From Undaria pinnatifida (taxonomy: Eukaryota > Sar > Phaeophyceae > Laminariales > Alariaceae), in the NCBI GenBank assembly GCA_012845835.1, contig JABAKD010000005.1, positions 14,129,205 to 14,193,204 of the forward strand: a DNA stretch of 64,000 bases, read 5' to 3'. The notes beneath the pieces were generated by a model. The model made no database searches, was not told where the DNA came from, and was given only the letters and a program-made list of their open reading frames with translations. The number at the start of each line of letters is the position of its first letter. The stretch's first letter is position 1. The position numbers and the translations under genes are program-made. Positions 21,893 through 34,100 of the stretch are shown here, in pieces.

Positions 21893-22690
21893 AAACGCCA
21901 AACGTGCTCGATACGGAGAAGCTCAAACTCAAATTACAAATGTGGACAAACACCAAGCCGAACTCGCGTTAGTCGGTGGCACTTGTCGTTTATATTTAAT
22001 TCGTGCAGTCGGACGCGGGTTTTCGTGTGTTTCAGCACCATTAAAAAGCAAAATCGGGAACCTGTGTACAACTACGTACTCCACATCTACCCCGAGTTTA
22101 ACTAGGTTCTTATGACATACGTCATTCCTCGCGATCTCATCGAGACCCAGACAAAACTCAGATAAGTGCACTTCGTACAGCAGTAGTGTATGTTGAGACG
22201 AATGTAGGTCCATCGTCCCGAGCGGGGGAGTAGACTGCTGCTCGCTTCCGCAAGACCCAACTCCAACTGCGACTTCACAAAAAAACTCAAGCAACCGAGA
22301 ACTCTTGCTTGGATTCAATACCCATAACATTAGTCTATGGCCCTACCACTAACTATATAAGGCCCTATCAATATTAATAACAAAACTAGATCACGGATAC
22401 TGAGTACTCGTACTGTTGCTGGTGCTACAAGAGGTGCGATTTTGTCGGGAAAATCTCGTACAGCGTACATGACGCATAACTAGGTAAGCTTTAGCTACAA
22501 TGCTCTTGGGAACGTGTAGGCTGTGCTCACGTGGTCACCTGCCTACTGTCTACTCATAGAATTAGGTTGGTAGCCGCACCTCACGCTAACAATTCCGTCG
22601 TAGTCCTGGTCTAAGCGGGGCGCGCGCGACGAACGTCGTGCGATGTCGTAAATTTATGGCATATGTTCGTCACCATTCTGGTCGCTTTTC
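21893..22690. other. Spacer with no recognised gene
   Basis: Contains frames of up to 133 codons on either strand with no domain I can name. Confidence 0.4.
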
Positions 22691-22729
22691 GGTTGCACCA
22701 AGACACCACAAATCTCCTTTGCGACATCG

Positions 22730-23050
22730 CTGTCGCATATAGCATTACCGTATGGTGTAGTATATTGCAAGTACCAACAACGCAGGTTGCAACGATGAGT
22801 ACTGACCTGAAATTCGTCGAACTCACGGCTGACGTCCTTGATTTTTTGTTATATAAAATATGTGGACTATACACTCGTATATACATCGTATGTGTTGTTT
22901 TTTAACAAAACAATATAACCCCGCCCGTTAAGTGAAAAAAGTCACCCACATGGTGTACTTCCAAGTACCAACAACGAAGCTTGCAAATATGAGTATTGAC
23001 CTGAAATTTGACGAACTCACGGCTGACGTCCTCGACATATTTTTGTTAAA
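22730..23050 (+). repeat. 194-bp tandem repeat with coding-like terminal block
   Basis: CAAGTACCAACAACG starts at 22768 and 22962. Each unit continues ..TTGCAA..ATGAGTA.TGACCTGAAATT and on to CTCACGGCTGACGTCCT. The ATG frame reads MS(T/I)DLKF..ELTADVLD. Also at 49376 and, diverged, at 12981. Confidence 0.8.
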
Positions 23051-23059
23051 TCTTGGTAC

Positions 23060-23754
23060 TGCCCTGGCTCACTCATTGTTCAGGTTAACTCGTCAAGTTG
23101 GTTTTGGATAGCACACCTGGTGGACCATAATACGGCGGTTTCCCCGTAAGGCGCAACCATTCAGCAAGTTTCCTGCACCCCTGTATCGGGTATGCTTCGT
23201 TTTCCCGCCAACCGCGTTACTTCTGTCATCAACCATGCTAGATTTTTTTCTATACCTTGTAATTCACCTGGGAGGCGATGAATTATTCCGCCTGTGGACT
23301 TATTGGGGTATAAATCAGTGTTCTTGTGCCAAGATAGTCGCCACGTCACCACGATAGGCTATTAACACATCAATTCCTAATAAGAATTAGATAACCCTCC
23401 AACACTCGTAAATCGGTTGAAGTCAGAGGTTAAGTCCTCGGTATCTATATTTTGTTTTCTGCAGACATCAGTTAGTTGTCGAGAGCGCTGTACAACGTGT
23501 GGACAACTGGAAGTGACTCGATGAGGTCATCTCGCTGTCAAAGTCGAGGCGTTTACAGCACGTGCTCACTACCCAGGGCCTAGTGGGGAAGGATGTTAAC
23601 TACGAGACGTCTAGGTGTGGAGGGAGAAAGAGATAATATACATTTCGACGATGGTAGTAATGTTCGAAGACAGATACATTTTCATTGGAATTTCTGCGAA
23701 AAAGGTTGTGTTCTGTAGCTAAGGTACGTACTCAAACTACATATATTTTGAAAA
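23060..23754. other. Spacer with no recognised gene
   Basis: No repeat, RNA gene or credible open frame seen. Confidence 0.5.
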
Positions 23755-24870
23755 ACGAAAATACACTCCAGCTGTGAGATGGAAGATTTTGTCGAAACTC
23801 ATTTTTGCAAGCTGTGTGTGATACTCCGATCGCGCGTATTACCGGGTTGTGTGTCCTCATTAAGGACATAGGTCGGCGACTCCCCTTGCAACAACAGTGT
23901 AGCTATCAGGGTCAACAGGGTGATGCTAGGAAGTCTGTGCGCGGAAACTATGAAACCCGTTTCTGAGGGGGACAAAATCTGGCATCTGTGCAGGGAAATG
24001 CATGAGTTTATCAAGTAAATCCTGTAAGTCGAATAACCGGTGAGGGGGGGGCGGAGTTTTATGGGAAGTGGGGGGCTGGTATTGATCAAAAGCGAGCGGG
24101 GTTGGAGGGGGGAGGAAGGGGGTGGGAGGAGGGCGGACGGGCGGGCAATTTGTGCGTGGGAGGTATGAATCCTCCAAGAAGATAAATCTGACATTTTGGG
24201 AAAAAAAAAAATCACCAGATCATCATTTGGGGGGGGGGCAGGGGTTGAGGCGCGGGTGGGGCGGGTGGGGCAGATCAATCTGCGCGTGGAAACTATACAT
24301 TTTTCTGACGGGATAAATGTGACTGTTTTGGAAAGAATGCATCGGTTTATCATGTATATCCTGGTGTAAGTCGTACAATCAGTAAGTAGAGAGAGGGCAG
24401 GGTGTTCGACGGGGTGGGGTTGGGATGGGGTAGAGGGGTTGGGGAGGTGGGGGGTCGGGGCAGGGGAGGGGGGGGGGGAGGGAAGGGTTTTAAGTGAGGG
24501 GTTTGTTTTACGTGTGATGCTAGGTCTACGGCGATGGTGCAGGTGTTGTGGAAAAAGGGGGGCGTTCCGGGCGGGGGGGGAGGGGGGGGGGAGCGGTATG
24601 GATGGCTCTAAAAAGATAATGAGGTGATATCCAGGGCGTGAAGTGTTTATTAATCTGGCGGATTTCGATGTTAGGCGGGGCGTTTGAGCAAGGGAGAGCG
24701 AGAAGGGGGGAGGGGGCGGGGCGTTGGGGGGGCTGGATTTTTTTAGGATGTTTGGGTCACAAATAATATCCAAATACACTCCGGCTGTGAGATCAACGAT
24801 ATGTGGGGGCTTGTTATACGCGTGGTGCTAGGTCTAGGCGATCGTGCGGGTGGTGGGAAAAGAGAGGGCG
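23755..24870 (-). repeat. Composite C-rich repeat, copy D
   Basis: Minus-strand copy (G-rich on the plus strand). The terminal block is at 23760-24000, GATC-containing modules follow, and the CCTAGACCTAGCACCACGCG block is at 24819-24838. A second internal terminus lies near 24775. Confidence 0.85.
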
Positions 24871-25324
24871 TTGGAGGGGGGCTGAGTTAACACCATGTCT
24901 GCGTTTGGCAGATAGATAAAAACTGGTACACAAACGATAGTGTATGAAGCTTAAGCTTCTCTTACCGGGATCTCCAGGAGGATGAAAAAAAAGAAAACAG
25001 ACTTTCTCCACGTCGAACTTGAAATATACCCTCCCCGATATACCCAGGAAATAAAACCGCTTGGAGTTTGACAGGTCCGCCCGTATATCCGAGCGACCTG
25101 CTATCAATGCTTGACAGCTATACTTCTGTATACTAGTGAAGCGTACGTCTCGCGTACGTCTCAACACTCGCATCCGGAAGACGACTACACCGAATGACAC
25201 GCCACGCACCAGGGAAACCAAATAATGTCCGAACCAAGAGTAACAAAAAAAAACACCAACAGTAACAGTAAAATAAAAGAAAAACCGAAAATAACCGAAA
25301 ATATACCGAAGAGAAAAAACTGTA
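24871..25324. other. Spacer with no recognised gene
   Basis: Minus-strand frames here have no recognised family. CGTACGTCTC is duplicated at about 25142-25162. Confidence 0.45.
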
Positions 25325-25405
25325 TTTCACGGTGCGCACCTTTGTGTGACCACGGACTCTAGATTTTTGACATGAGTTAATTTGAGAAAACAACAACAAC
25401 TACAA
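25325..25405 (+). mobile_element. NA retroposon, 3'-end fragment
   Basis: Ends CACCTTTGTGTGACCACGGA, then CTCTAGATTTTTGACA and GAAAACAACAACAACTACAA, the tail of the 48092-49375 family. Confidence 0.75.
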
Positions 25406-25519
25406 CGCAGCAAGGTATTTGCGCATGCCAGCAGGTGAGTGTAGCGACGTGAGGCTAGCTAGACATCACCATGAACGATACGCGTGCGTCCGATCGAAGC
25501 AAGCAAAAATAGAATAGGA

Positions 25520-27325
25520 GTGCCACGTATATTTTACACGTAGTACCTATACCTACGCATACGTACGACAAACTCATTCATGTCTACAATATTGGAAAAG
25601 GAAAAAAGATAAAGAACCAAAGAAGACAATAGAAACATTGAGAACAAAATGACGAAGGGAAAGGGAACAACAAGTAATACCATACTGGCACACGCTAGGA
25701 ACTGATCAAGTACGGCATTGGCCACAAAGTATCAAGTGCATCGAGGGCATAGAGGGGTAAACGCACCCAAGGCGCAGAGGTCCAGACGGCCTTACGCTAG
25801 TTTTGTACGGCCATTGGAATGCCAAAATAAACAAGACGATGATGGCAAGACCCAACATTCCGCCACCTGTGCAGACGCCCCCCGCCTCCCGCCCTCTTAC
25901 CCCCCGCTGCTTAGATACCGACCGTGGGTGACATCACTGCGGCCTTTACGTGTGGCTCTGCATCTCTACAACTCCCCGCGTAATGCAATCTGCGCATGCG
26001 GAATGACTCTGCCGTCTGTGCAGTCTCTCGCTACTAATCGAACTCAAATCCAAAGGCCGACAAACCCTATTCCTGGCCACCATTCAGTCCTTCTTTTACC
26101 TTCATGAGTAGCCCTTACCCCCAAGTAGCTCCCAACGATCACCATCTGTGGCAAACGCTCCACCCTCATACGCGCAACGAATCCCGCCCACAATGCATTT
26201 TGTTTCTGAGCTGTCGCCTGTATGCTCTCAAGTGTTGCCGTGGCAAACGCGTCGGCGTAAGAGATGGTTTGGTCGTCGCGCTTCCGTTTCTTCCTGCCGA
26301 GTCATCGAAGGAGCGTGAAGGGGTGATCCTGTCGTAGCCAGTCAGAGTCAGGCTTGACCGGACTCCACGTCACGCAACCATAGATTAGTGTTTCGATCAC
26401 CTCTAGGCAGGTTTTCACCATCTGCACTTTCAACAGTCAGCATACTGCCGTGCAGTCATAAACTTCCATGTCGTAGCGCTAGCAACACGCCCGGGCCTTC
26501 TAACAACGTCGCGTTCAATCGACACCAAGCCTTCTCTCTCTGCTGATAGCCCCGCCCAAGTTCACAGCTTCGATCGTGTTTCTTCGCATATCTGGCCTGC
26601 TGCATTCTGCATTGATGGCCAACGACGAACGACACCTTCCACCCTCTTGTCGTCTGCAGTCACATGACTTCCGGTTTGGCCTTCGAGACCGTAAGCCCGA
26701 ACGCCGAGCACGCAGTCACGATCACCTTTTGATACTCGCGGAACGATGCCCGAATCGACATCGTATATCATACCCCACACCCTCTCCACTTCCTCCTCGT
26801 GCTCTTCATCGTTCACTCCCCCCCCCCCCCCCCCCCGCACATCGGTTTTGGTTTTGTTTGTTCTTGGCGTGCCCAAGATATTTTTCCCCTTCCTCTTTCT
26901 TCGTTGGCGAGCTGGACGGTGTTGTTCTTGATGATTGCAATAGCGAGGAAGCCATCCCCGGCCACACCGAGTACCGACGTTAAAAACGTGATGAATAGCA
27001 GTGGCACAGACACGCACCCTTGCCGAAGACTTTGCCCCAAGTCGAATTTATCCGAGCTCTCTCCATCATCCTGCATGCTTTCATGCCCCCGTGGAATCTG
27101 GCGGATGACTGCGAACATTCTCGTTCGAACTGGGAAACGAGAAAGGACATCCCATAGAAGTCGACAGAGTCATATGCTTTGGTCAAGTCGATAGATCACA
27201 ACTACCGCGGTGCGTTCTTTTTCCGCGTCAGTTCCTCTAGGCGTCTTGTTATGAATAACATGGGAGCCGTCAAGCGCGTGGGCCTGAACCCGCACTATCC
27301 TTCCGGCAAAATGTTCTCACGGTCC
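25520..27325 (-). pseudogene. LINE, 5'-truncated copy
   Basis: Minus strand. It begins in the reverse transcriptase at the segment matching REN.LPE.QCRF (near 27310) and passes the TKAYDSVD motif (near 27180). Next come a RMMERARINS...KVFGKGACL segment corresponding to the [14 protein letters not shown] region and a degenerate YADD position (YDVDSG). The C-terminal LSYADA and GFVARM..ERLPQ segments follow (26100-26330), then the pyrimidine-rich 3' UTR down to about 25520. Frames shift several times. It is the same family as 51869-54218. Confidence 0.8.
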
Positions 27326-27822
27326 CAGCATTCACGAAAGCAACCCGCAGATTTTTGTTGGGGCTACAGAAATCAACGCGTGATTCACGGGCCTCTCACG
27401 CATCCGGTCGACATCACACCACCTACCGCGTGTTCCTCCACGGTTCATTGTGGGAGATTTTATTACCCCGAATCTGATACAGGCCGGACCGGACCAAACT
27501 TTGAGGCGTTCAGAGTTTCTGTAGGAACCCGATCCTTGCGTAATTCGGGTATTGCTGGTGTCGCAACACCCCAACTTGTAGCAGGTTCGGAAATTCATAA
27601 CCTAGCTACCCACTGTACCTTATGCGGGTCCGTTACGTCTGCTTCAAATGTGCTGTTAATTAACTCATATGTAACCTATGAACCTGTATGTCGTTTTTCC
27701 TCTGGGTACAAACAAAACAACATGTCCGCCATGATCATGTTCGGTTTTTTCGACGTGTTACACTTGTTGACCTTAAACACGGGCCTTCAACCGTACACCC
27801 GTCCTACATATTGCACCACAGG
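27326..27822. other. Upstream region of the dioxygenase gene
   Basis: No clear TATA box or known repeat. The frame of exon 1 stays open upstream to about 27688, but the MALQLAVRRL start at 27823 is preferred because it opens a targeting-peptide-like sequence. Confidence 0.4.
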
Positions 27823-28149
27823 ATGGCGCTCCAACTAGCGGTGAGACGCTTGGCGAACTGCTCTGTGCGCGGAATGACGAGGCACCAAAACGGAGGCCGC
27901 AATATAGTGGAACCTCTGCAGAAGGTGTTATCGATGTCTTCACCTCGACGCCCGTACATCGCAAATGGTGATGATGCCTGGAAACGCTATCTTGACGGAG
28001 GTTTGAGGGGGGTTTCGGAGGCCGTGGTCCTAGAGGGAGGGCGCAGAGTGAAGCTGTCCTGGGTGGATGGTCATGAGAGCCATTTCTCGCTCAAGTGGTT
28101 GAGGGACCACAGCAACGCATCTTACAACGTTGCCACCATTCAACGAGAG
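27823..28149 (+). CDS. Dioxygenase exon 1
   Basis: 109 codons, ending ...TIQRE in phase 0 at donor GAG|GTGATG. It joins exon 2 as QRE|LDTFAI, matching the usual QR..DTFDI spacing of the family. The frame runs on past the donor to a stop at 28198, which would be read only if the intron were retained. Confidence 0.75.
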
Positions 28150-31100
28150 GTGATGCTTAGGGACGGGCGTTTGGTGGTAGTTTTCCTGAACGAAGGATAG
28201 CTTCAAGCAGGATAATTTCAAACCTTGGTATTGTTTGAAATTATATATATAACAATCCGAAGGATGGCTCGTGGGTTTGGACTTTTTTTTCTTTTGTCAT
28301 GGTTTGACCTTCACATGATTAACAGTACTGCTTGCCCTAGGGCTTATAGCTTCAGCAAGCATCTCATGCGCCCCTACTATGTAAGCCTGTGTCATATATA
28401 CTCGATAATACAAAACATGCCAAAGTGTTCTTGTCAACCATGTATTATAAACTATATTGTTGATGCCCTGGTGTGCATCGGGAAGAATGAAAAGTTGACG
28501 TTGCTTGTTTGCGAGGTCGATGGGTAAATGTCGCTTAGCTCCCAGAAGAACGGCTTGGGTTTCTTCGAAGAACGAGGGCCCAAAGATGACACCGGAAACT
28601 TTGGTCGCGTTATTACAGAAGAAATATATATCGAACCCACATTAACTCAAAATTCCTCTAAGGTATCTTTTCGCCATTTGACATGTCCCTCCACCGTCTG
28701 ATACCGAATGTGCGTTCGCACAATTCAAGCATTTCATCAGAAATCGGAGGTAACATTTCGTCAAGTTGAACCGTGCTGCGATAAGGCTAGCGCACACCGG
28801 CCCACAAAATCTCTGTTTTGACTCACAGGTCCGTTGCTTAACTCGAGGACTACCCTACCTCGCTGCGTTTTGATCCAATTTTCGTTGATTTTCGTAATTG
28901 TTTACTATTCGTGAAATTGCGCTTCGGTATATTCTTACGGTCAGTTTTTAGGTCGGGGTACTAAGCTTTCCTGTTGAGGAGCGTCCGAAAGACTTAGGTA
29001 AGTATAGCTTAAGGGAAGTAAGGGTTAGTTAGAGGCGCCCCTCTGCAGAGGCGTTTTTTGGTCCGTGAGAAGCGGCGGCAAGGACCAGGGGTACCAATAT
29101 TTGGTCCAAACGTTTCTGAGATGACAGTTCCTGCCCCTGACCTCAAAGTACTGGAGGTATCAGTATTGGTTGGAGGTGTGTTTAGTTGCATATCCAGTAT
29201 AGCTACCATGGGGTTGCACCGGAAAGCGACTTCACTTTTGTTTTAACAAATGGGCACTTTCACCGCAGTATCCATATGTGGTCAGGGTTAGGGTTAGGGT
29301 TAGGGTCAGCGACTCAACTCAGTAGGATAAGACACAAATAGGTTTATCTCTACGGCAGCTTGAGTTGATAGTTGATAGTGTGCGCTAGAGTCCACTCAGG
29401 CAACACCCACTATACCAGCCCTCCAGTACTGAGGGCGACAGAACCTGGATGAGACGGTTAAATAGTAGGATGCACAAAGAACTCATCGCGTAAAGGCAGG
29501 TGTCCATTACATAGTCAAATGAGTAAATGCAGAGTACTGGGTAAGCTGTGGAATCATGTAATAGAAGTTGTTTTCTTTAGTATGGAAGAGGACACATATA
29601 TGTATGGTACTGCGTTCTACCAAGTAATATCGCGTTTGACGGGTCACGTGCGTAAGGTCAAAGCGTTGACTAGGTCACGTGCGCAAGACCTAAGTGTTTA
29701 CAAGATCACGTGCTTAGGATTGACCTGGGTTTCGTATGTAGTAGATACCACCTCACGAGATAATTTGTTGGAGTAAAAAGGAAGAGACGAGTGCTTGCAC
29801 ATCGAGTTCACTCTTTACGTCTGCATCTGACCTTGAACAGTTCATGGTGACATAAGTTTCTGTTGGCCCAACGACGGCCCATTTATAGTGATCTACCATC
29901 GTCTAAACCATCAGTCAGGCTCGATCTCGTCTCGCCACGACTCTTTGTTTGCCTCTGAAACCGTTATCGGTCAGGAACCATTACATTTTTAAGAGGTTAT
30001 GAGGCTCGGTATCGTATAACACGCAGTGCATGAACATCCCCTGCGGTGGAGCACAAGACTGGTGGTTTGGCTAGAATTCTACGCAAGAAACTTCGAACCA
30101 AACGTGAGTCGAGTCGAACGGCACTAGAACAACGTGCACGAAGAAAAAGGAAGCCCGGCGGGCAGACTGCCAATCTTCAGGAGATCCGCGTACAAGACCA
30201 AGCTAAACGAGAAAAGGAAGCCCGGAGGACGAACCCGCACGCTTCAGGCGATCTGCGAACAAGATCGAGCTGAACGAGAAAAGGAAGCCCGGTGCACAGA
30301 CGGTCACGCTTCAGGCGATCTGCGTACAAGATCGAGCAGAAAGAAGAAACAACAAGAAAGCCCGGCGAGCGGGTCGACACGCCTCAGGCGTCCGACACAA
30401 AGGATCAAGATGAGTGCAAGAATAAACACGACGCCACAGGCCAGCACAAGCAAAGCATTCAGGGCAGTCATGGAGGAGCCCGGCAACGTGGTGACATCCA
30501 CCATTAGCAATATTCCAAGATTCGATGGGACTAAACCGGAGAACTATCGCAAATGGGGCTCAAAGACCCGCGTAGTCTTGTCTATGTCAATCAAACACGT
30601 GTTTGATGTTCTGGAAGGGTCGGTTGAACCGGTAAGATCAATCACAGACAGTGACGCCCCGGACACTCCGACGAATCTGGAAGTTTAACGCTCGAAGCGA
30701 GCGTGCGGGACCCTCTTCTCCGTGCTTTACATTTCCACCAGCGGCCCTGCAGCTTCACGAGCTCAACAATATGAATAAAGGACGTCGGCGGGGGGTCTGG
30801 AACACGGACAGAAGGCGTGGAACGCTGTGTACACCAAGTGCAACAGCAACTGCAAGGAAGCACGCCGGGCCTGCTACGAGAAGCTTGTGCGGTGGGCTTC
30901 CGGATGGAGGAAGGGCAAGATCCTGATGACTATACATCAAGCTAATGAAGATTGGGGGGCGGCTGCATGAAATGGGATTGAAATTCTCGGACGAGAGGTT
31001 TGAAGACGGTTCGATGCAAGAACTGACCGACGACCATGACTTCGTGAAGATGACTGGCTTTTGCAGCCCAAACTTTGGCATCAACGACATTCCATCAATG

Positions 31101-34100
31101 CTGAGAAAGTTGTACATCGACCGACTCTCGAGACCAGGACATGTGAACAAGCCAGCCGGCACAGGAGCGGCAATGACAACCCATAAAGGATTACGGATGG
31201 TACGATGCTACAACTGCCAAGAAATTTTACACAACAAGCGAGACTTCACAAACAGCAAGAAGGAGCGACCCGCTACACCGAAATCATGCTCGCTACACAA
31301 CTCTACGACACACAGCGATGCCAAGTGCACAACGTTCAGAAAGGGACGCTCAATACGGAGAACCAACCACAGAGAGAAGTACAAAGTGCTCACACAGCGA
31401 CTGAGCCGACGGTGAAGGAAGAGGAGGACGACTTTGGGTATGCCTTCGTGACATCAGAGTGGACCCCATCACCAGAGGTTCAGGGAACTGCGCAACCAAG
31501 AAAAAGGAGACTAGTGATGACACATCAAGACTTGCTCCGAAAACCTTTACCATGCCGGTGGATAGTAGAGCATCCGGACACTACTTTGAAAATGACTTCA
31601 CCCGGGTCTGAATAATGAGCTGCTATACTACAACCAACTCGAGAGACCCCACAAGATAGTGACCGCAGGACGACACGTTCCACCAGGAACGGCCACCGCC
31701 ACGGTTTCCGGGAAAATCGTGAACTCCTAAGGCAACAAGAACCAGGTGAATCTTGAAGACTTGATTGTGCCTGGGCTGGGACATCACCTTTTCTCCATAC
31801 CACAAGCAGCTAAACCCGGAAACACCGCCTTCATCGACTCTCGCCCCCGTCTGAAGCACAATCACCACCTCCTTCCACCACACCAGCTGAACAACGTAGA
31901 GCTGTTCTCTTTTGACCTCGATATTGCGGAAGCTACTAAGGATTAGATGGCCCTCTCAGCGATACGGGTACCGGCTGACAGTTTTGAACAGACGAACGGG
32001 ACACATTAGTAGCTCCCAAAGTCGGAGGATTCTGCGCGATGCCCGACGCAATGACATCAACTGCAGTGACAACATGTCACCATGCGACGTGTGCGCGTTT
32101 GAAAAAAGCAAGCAACAGCGCCGTCCCAAGATAACTACCCACGCCACCGCTCGGCCTTCCAACTGGTGTGCACCAATTTTCTCGGACACGTAACCCCACC
32201 TGCACTTTGAGGACTTTGCTACGTCTGCAAATTCACGGACCAGCACAACAAAAGGAAGAAGTTATTTGTAATCAAAGGAGAGGGCAACGCGATAAGCTCA
32301 CTGCAACAGTTCGTGCAGACCGTGGCAATTCCGCGGGGCCTGCGGATTAAACGCCTTCGCACGCACCGGGCGGGAAAAATATACGGCAGGGTACTTGGAA
32401 ATAATATACGGCAGGGTACTTGAAAAAGTAGTGCCTCCACACGGGGATTCGTCACGAGTTTGCCGCCACCAACACTCCTTAACAAAACGGGTCATCAGAA
32501 CGAGACGGGCGAACAATTGCCAACATCGCACGCTGTTCACTGAAAGACGCGGGATTCCCGAAATCTCTCGTGGGAAAAATGTGTATCACGGCAACGTATT
32601 TGGCAAACCGCATGCCACACTCCGCTCTCCAATCACAAGCCCCCTTCACGGTACTGTTCGGCGTACCTGCCAAGCTGGATCACCTCTGCACGATCGGAGC
32701 TAGGGCCTTCGTACACGTCAAAATACATTCTTCGAAGCTCGAGGACGAGGCCTGGGAAGGTAGACTCTGTGGGTACAGCATGGACAGCAAGGCGTACCGG
32801 ATTTACAGCTACAAGACGGGATGCGTGACAGAGAGCCGCAACGTCGTCTTCGTCGAGACCCCAGCATCGACAATCACTGACTCTACTGAGGGCAACACCA
32901 GCGGTGACGCAATCAGTACACACGAAGACAACTAGCCGGTAGAAAACACGGACGACATCTGTATCACTCACAGCGAAGAGATAGACAGCGTCCTGAAGAA
33001 ACTATCGAAGCTCACGAGTAGGAACATGGACCACGCAACATCAGCTGGGGCGGACGAGCCGGCTGCTGAAGGCGCCGACAGTGACCAGACACTCGAGACC
33101 ACCCAGTCAGAACCATTGCCAACGGACAACAAACCCCAAGGCGCAACACGTATGGTGCCCTAACTCCGGTGTCACACGAAGGACTAAACCCTCACCAGCA
33201 GCGAGAATTGCGTAGCCTAGGATTGCTCATTAGCCCAATGGGAAGTAACGCAGAGGTCGCGCACGAGAAAGAAAACATGATGGAATGCGCGCTGATAGTT
33301 GAAACTGAACACAGGCCAGGTGGAGTACAAGAACACTTGATGGGAGTATACCTTGACTACGCCCTAGCTACTCGAAACCCCGTCTGTGAGCACAGTTCAG
33401 ATGAGGAGGTCATTACAATCCCGAAGACGTTCAAGAAGGCGATGTAATCGCCACAAGCGACCAAGGGGAAAGAAGCCACCAACGAGGAGATGAACAGCCT
33501 CCAGAAACGCGCAGTTTTCGAACTGGTATCTCCAGACTCAGTACCACCGGAGCACAAGGTTTGATCGGGACCAAATCTTCAAGGTCAAAGCCGATCACAC
33601 GCTGAAAGGTAGAGATGTGGTTCAGGGCTGGGGACAAGTACCGTGAATCGACTGTGGCTGCACATATGCACCAGTATGCCGTATCCAGAGCATCCGCATG
33701 GCACTCGCCATAGCTGCGAGCGAAAACTGGGAAGTATTCCAGCTTGATGTACAGACGGCCTTTCAAAACGATGAGGTATAGGATACCCCCTCGTGGAGGA
33801 AGTGTATGTGAAGACTCCTCCAGGCTACGAATCACCTGAAACTACAACTGGACGTCCCAACGTGATGGATTTGAAGAAGAGTCTGTACGGACTTCGTCAA
33901 AGCCCTCGCAACTGGTTCAACACCATCGATGATTCACTGAGGGATGTCGGGTTCATAGCGACTGCGTCTGATCCATGTGTCTACATGTTCGGCTCAGACG
34001 ACGACCTCAGGGTTCTGACCATGTAAGTAGAAGACCTGCTTCTTCTTAGAGGAAACACGCCGCTACTTAAGGACCGAAAATCCAGCTGATGGACCGATTC

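Noticed and set aside
23799-24779. A 326-codon minus-strand frame, Pro-rich
   Set aside because: Runs through a composite repeat and its C-runs. Other copies do not keep the whole frame, so it is a repeat artefact apart from the short terminal block discussed separately.
29058-29246. An extra exon inside intron 1
   Set aside because: No family match. Joining exon 1 directly to 38206 gives the expected QRE-LDTFAI continuity.
29284-29309. A chromosome end
   Set aside because: Only about four units, embedded in an intron with genes and repeats continuing on both sides.
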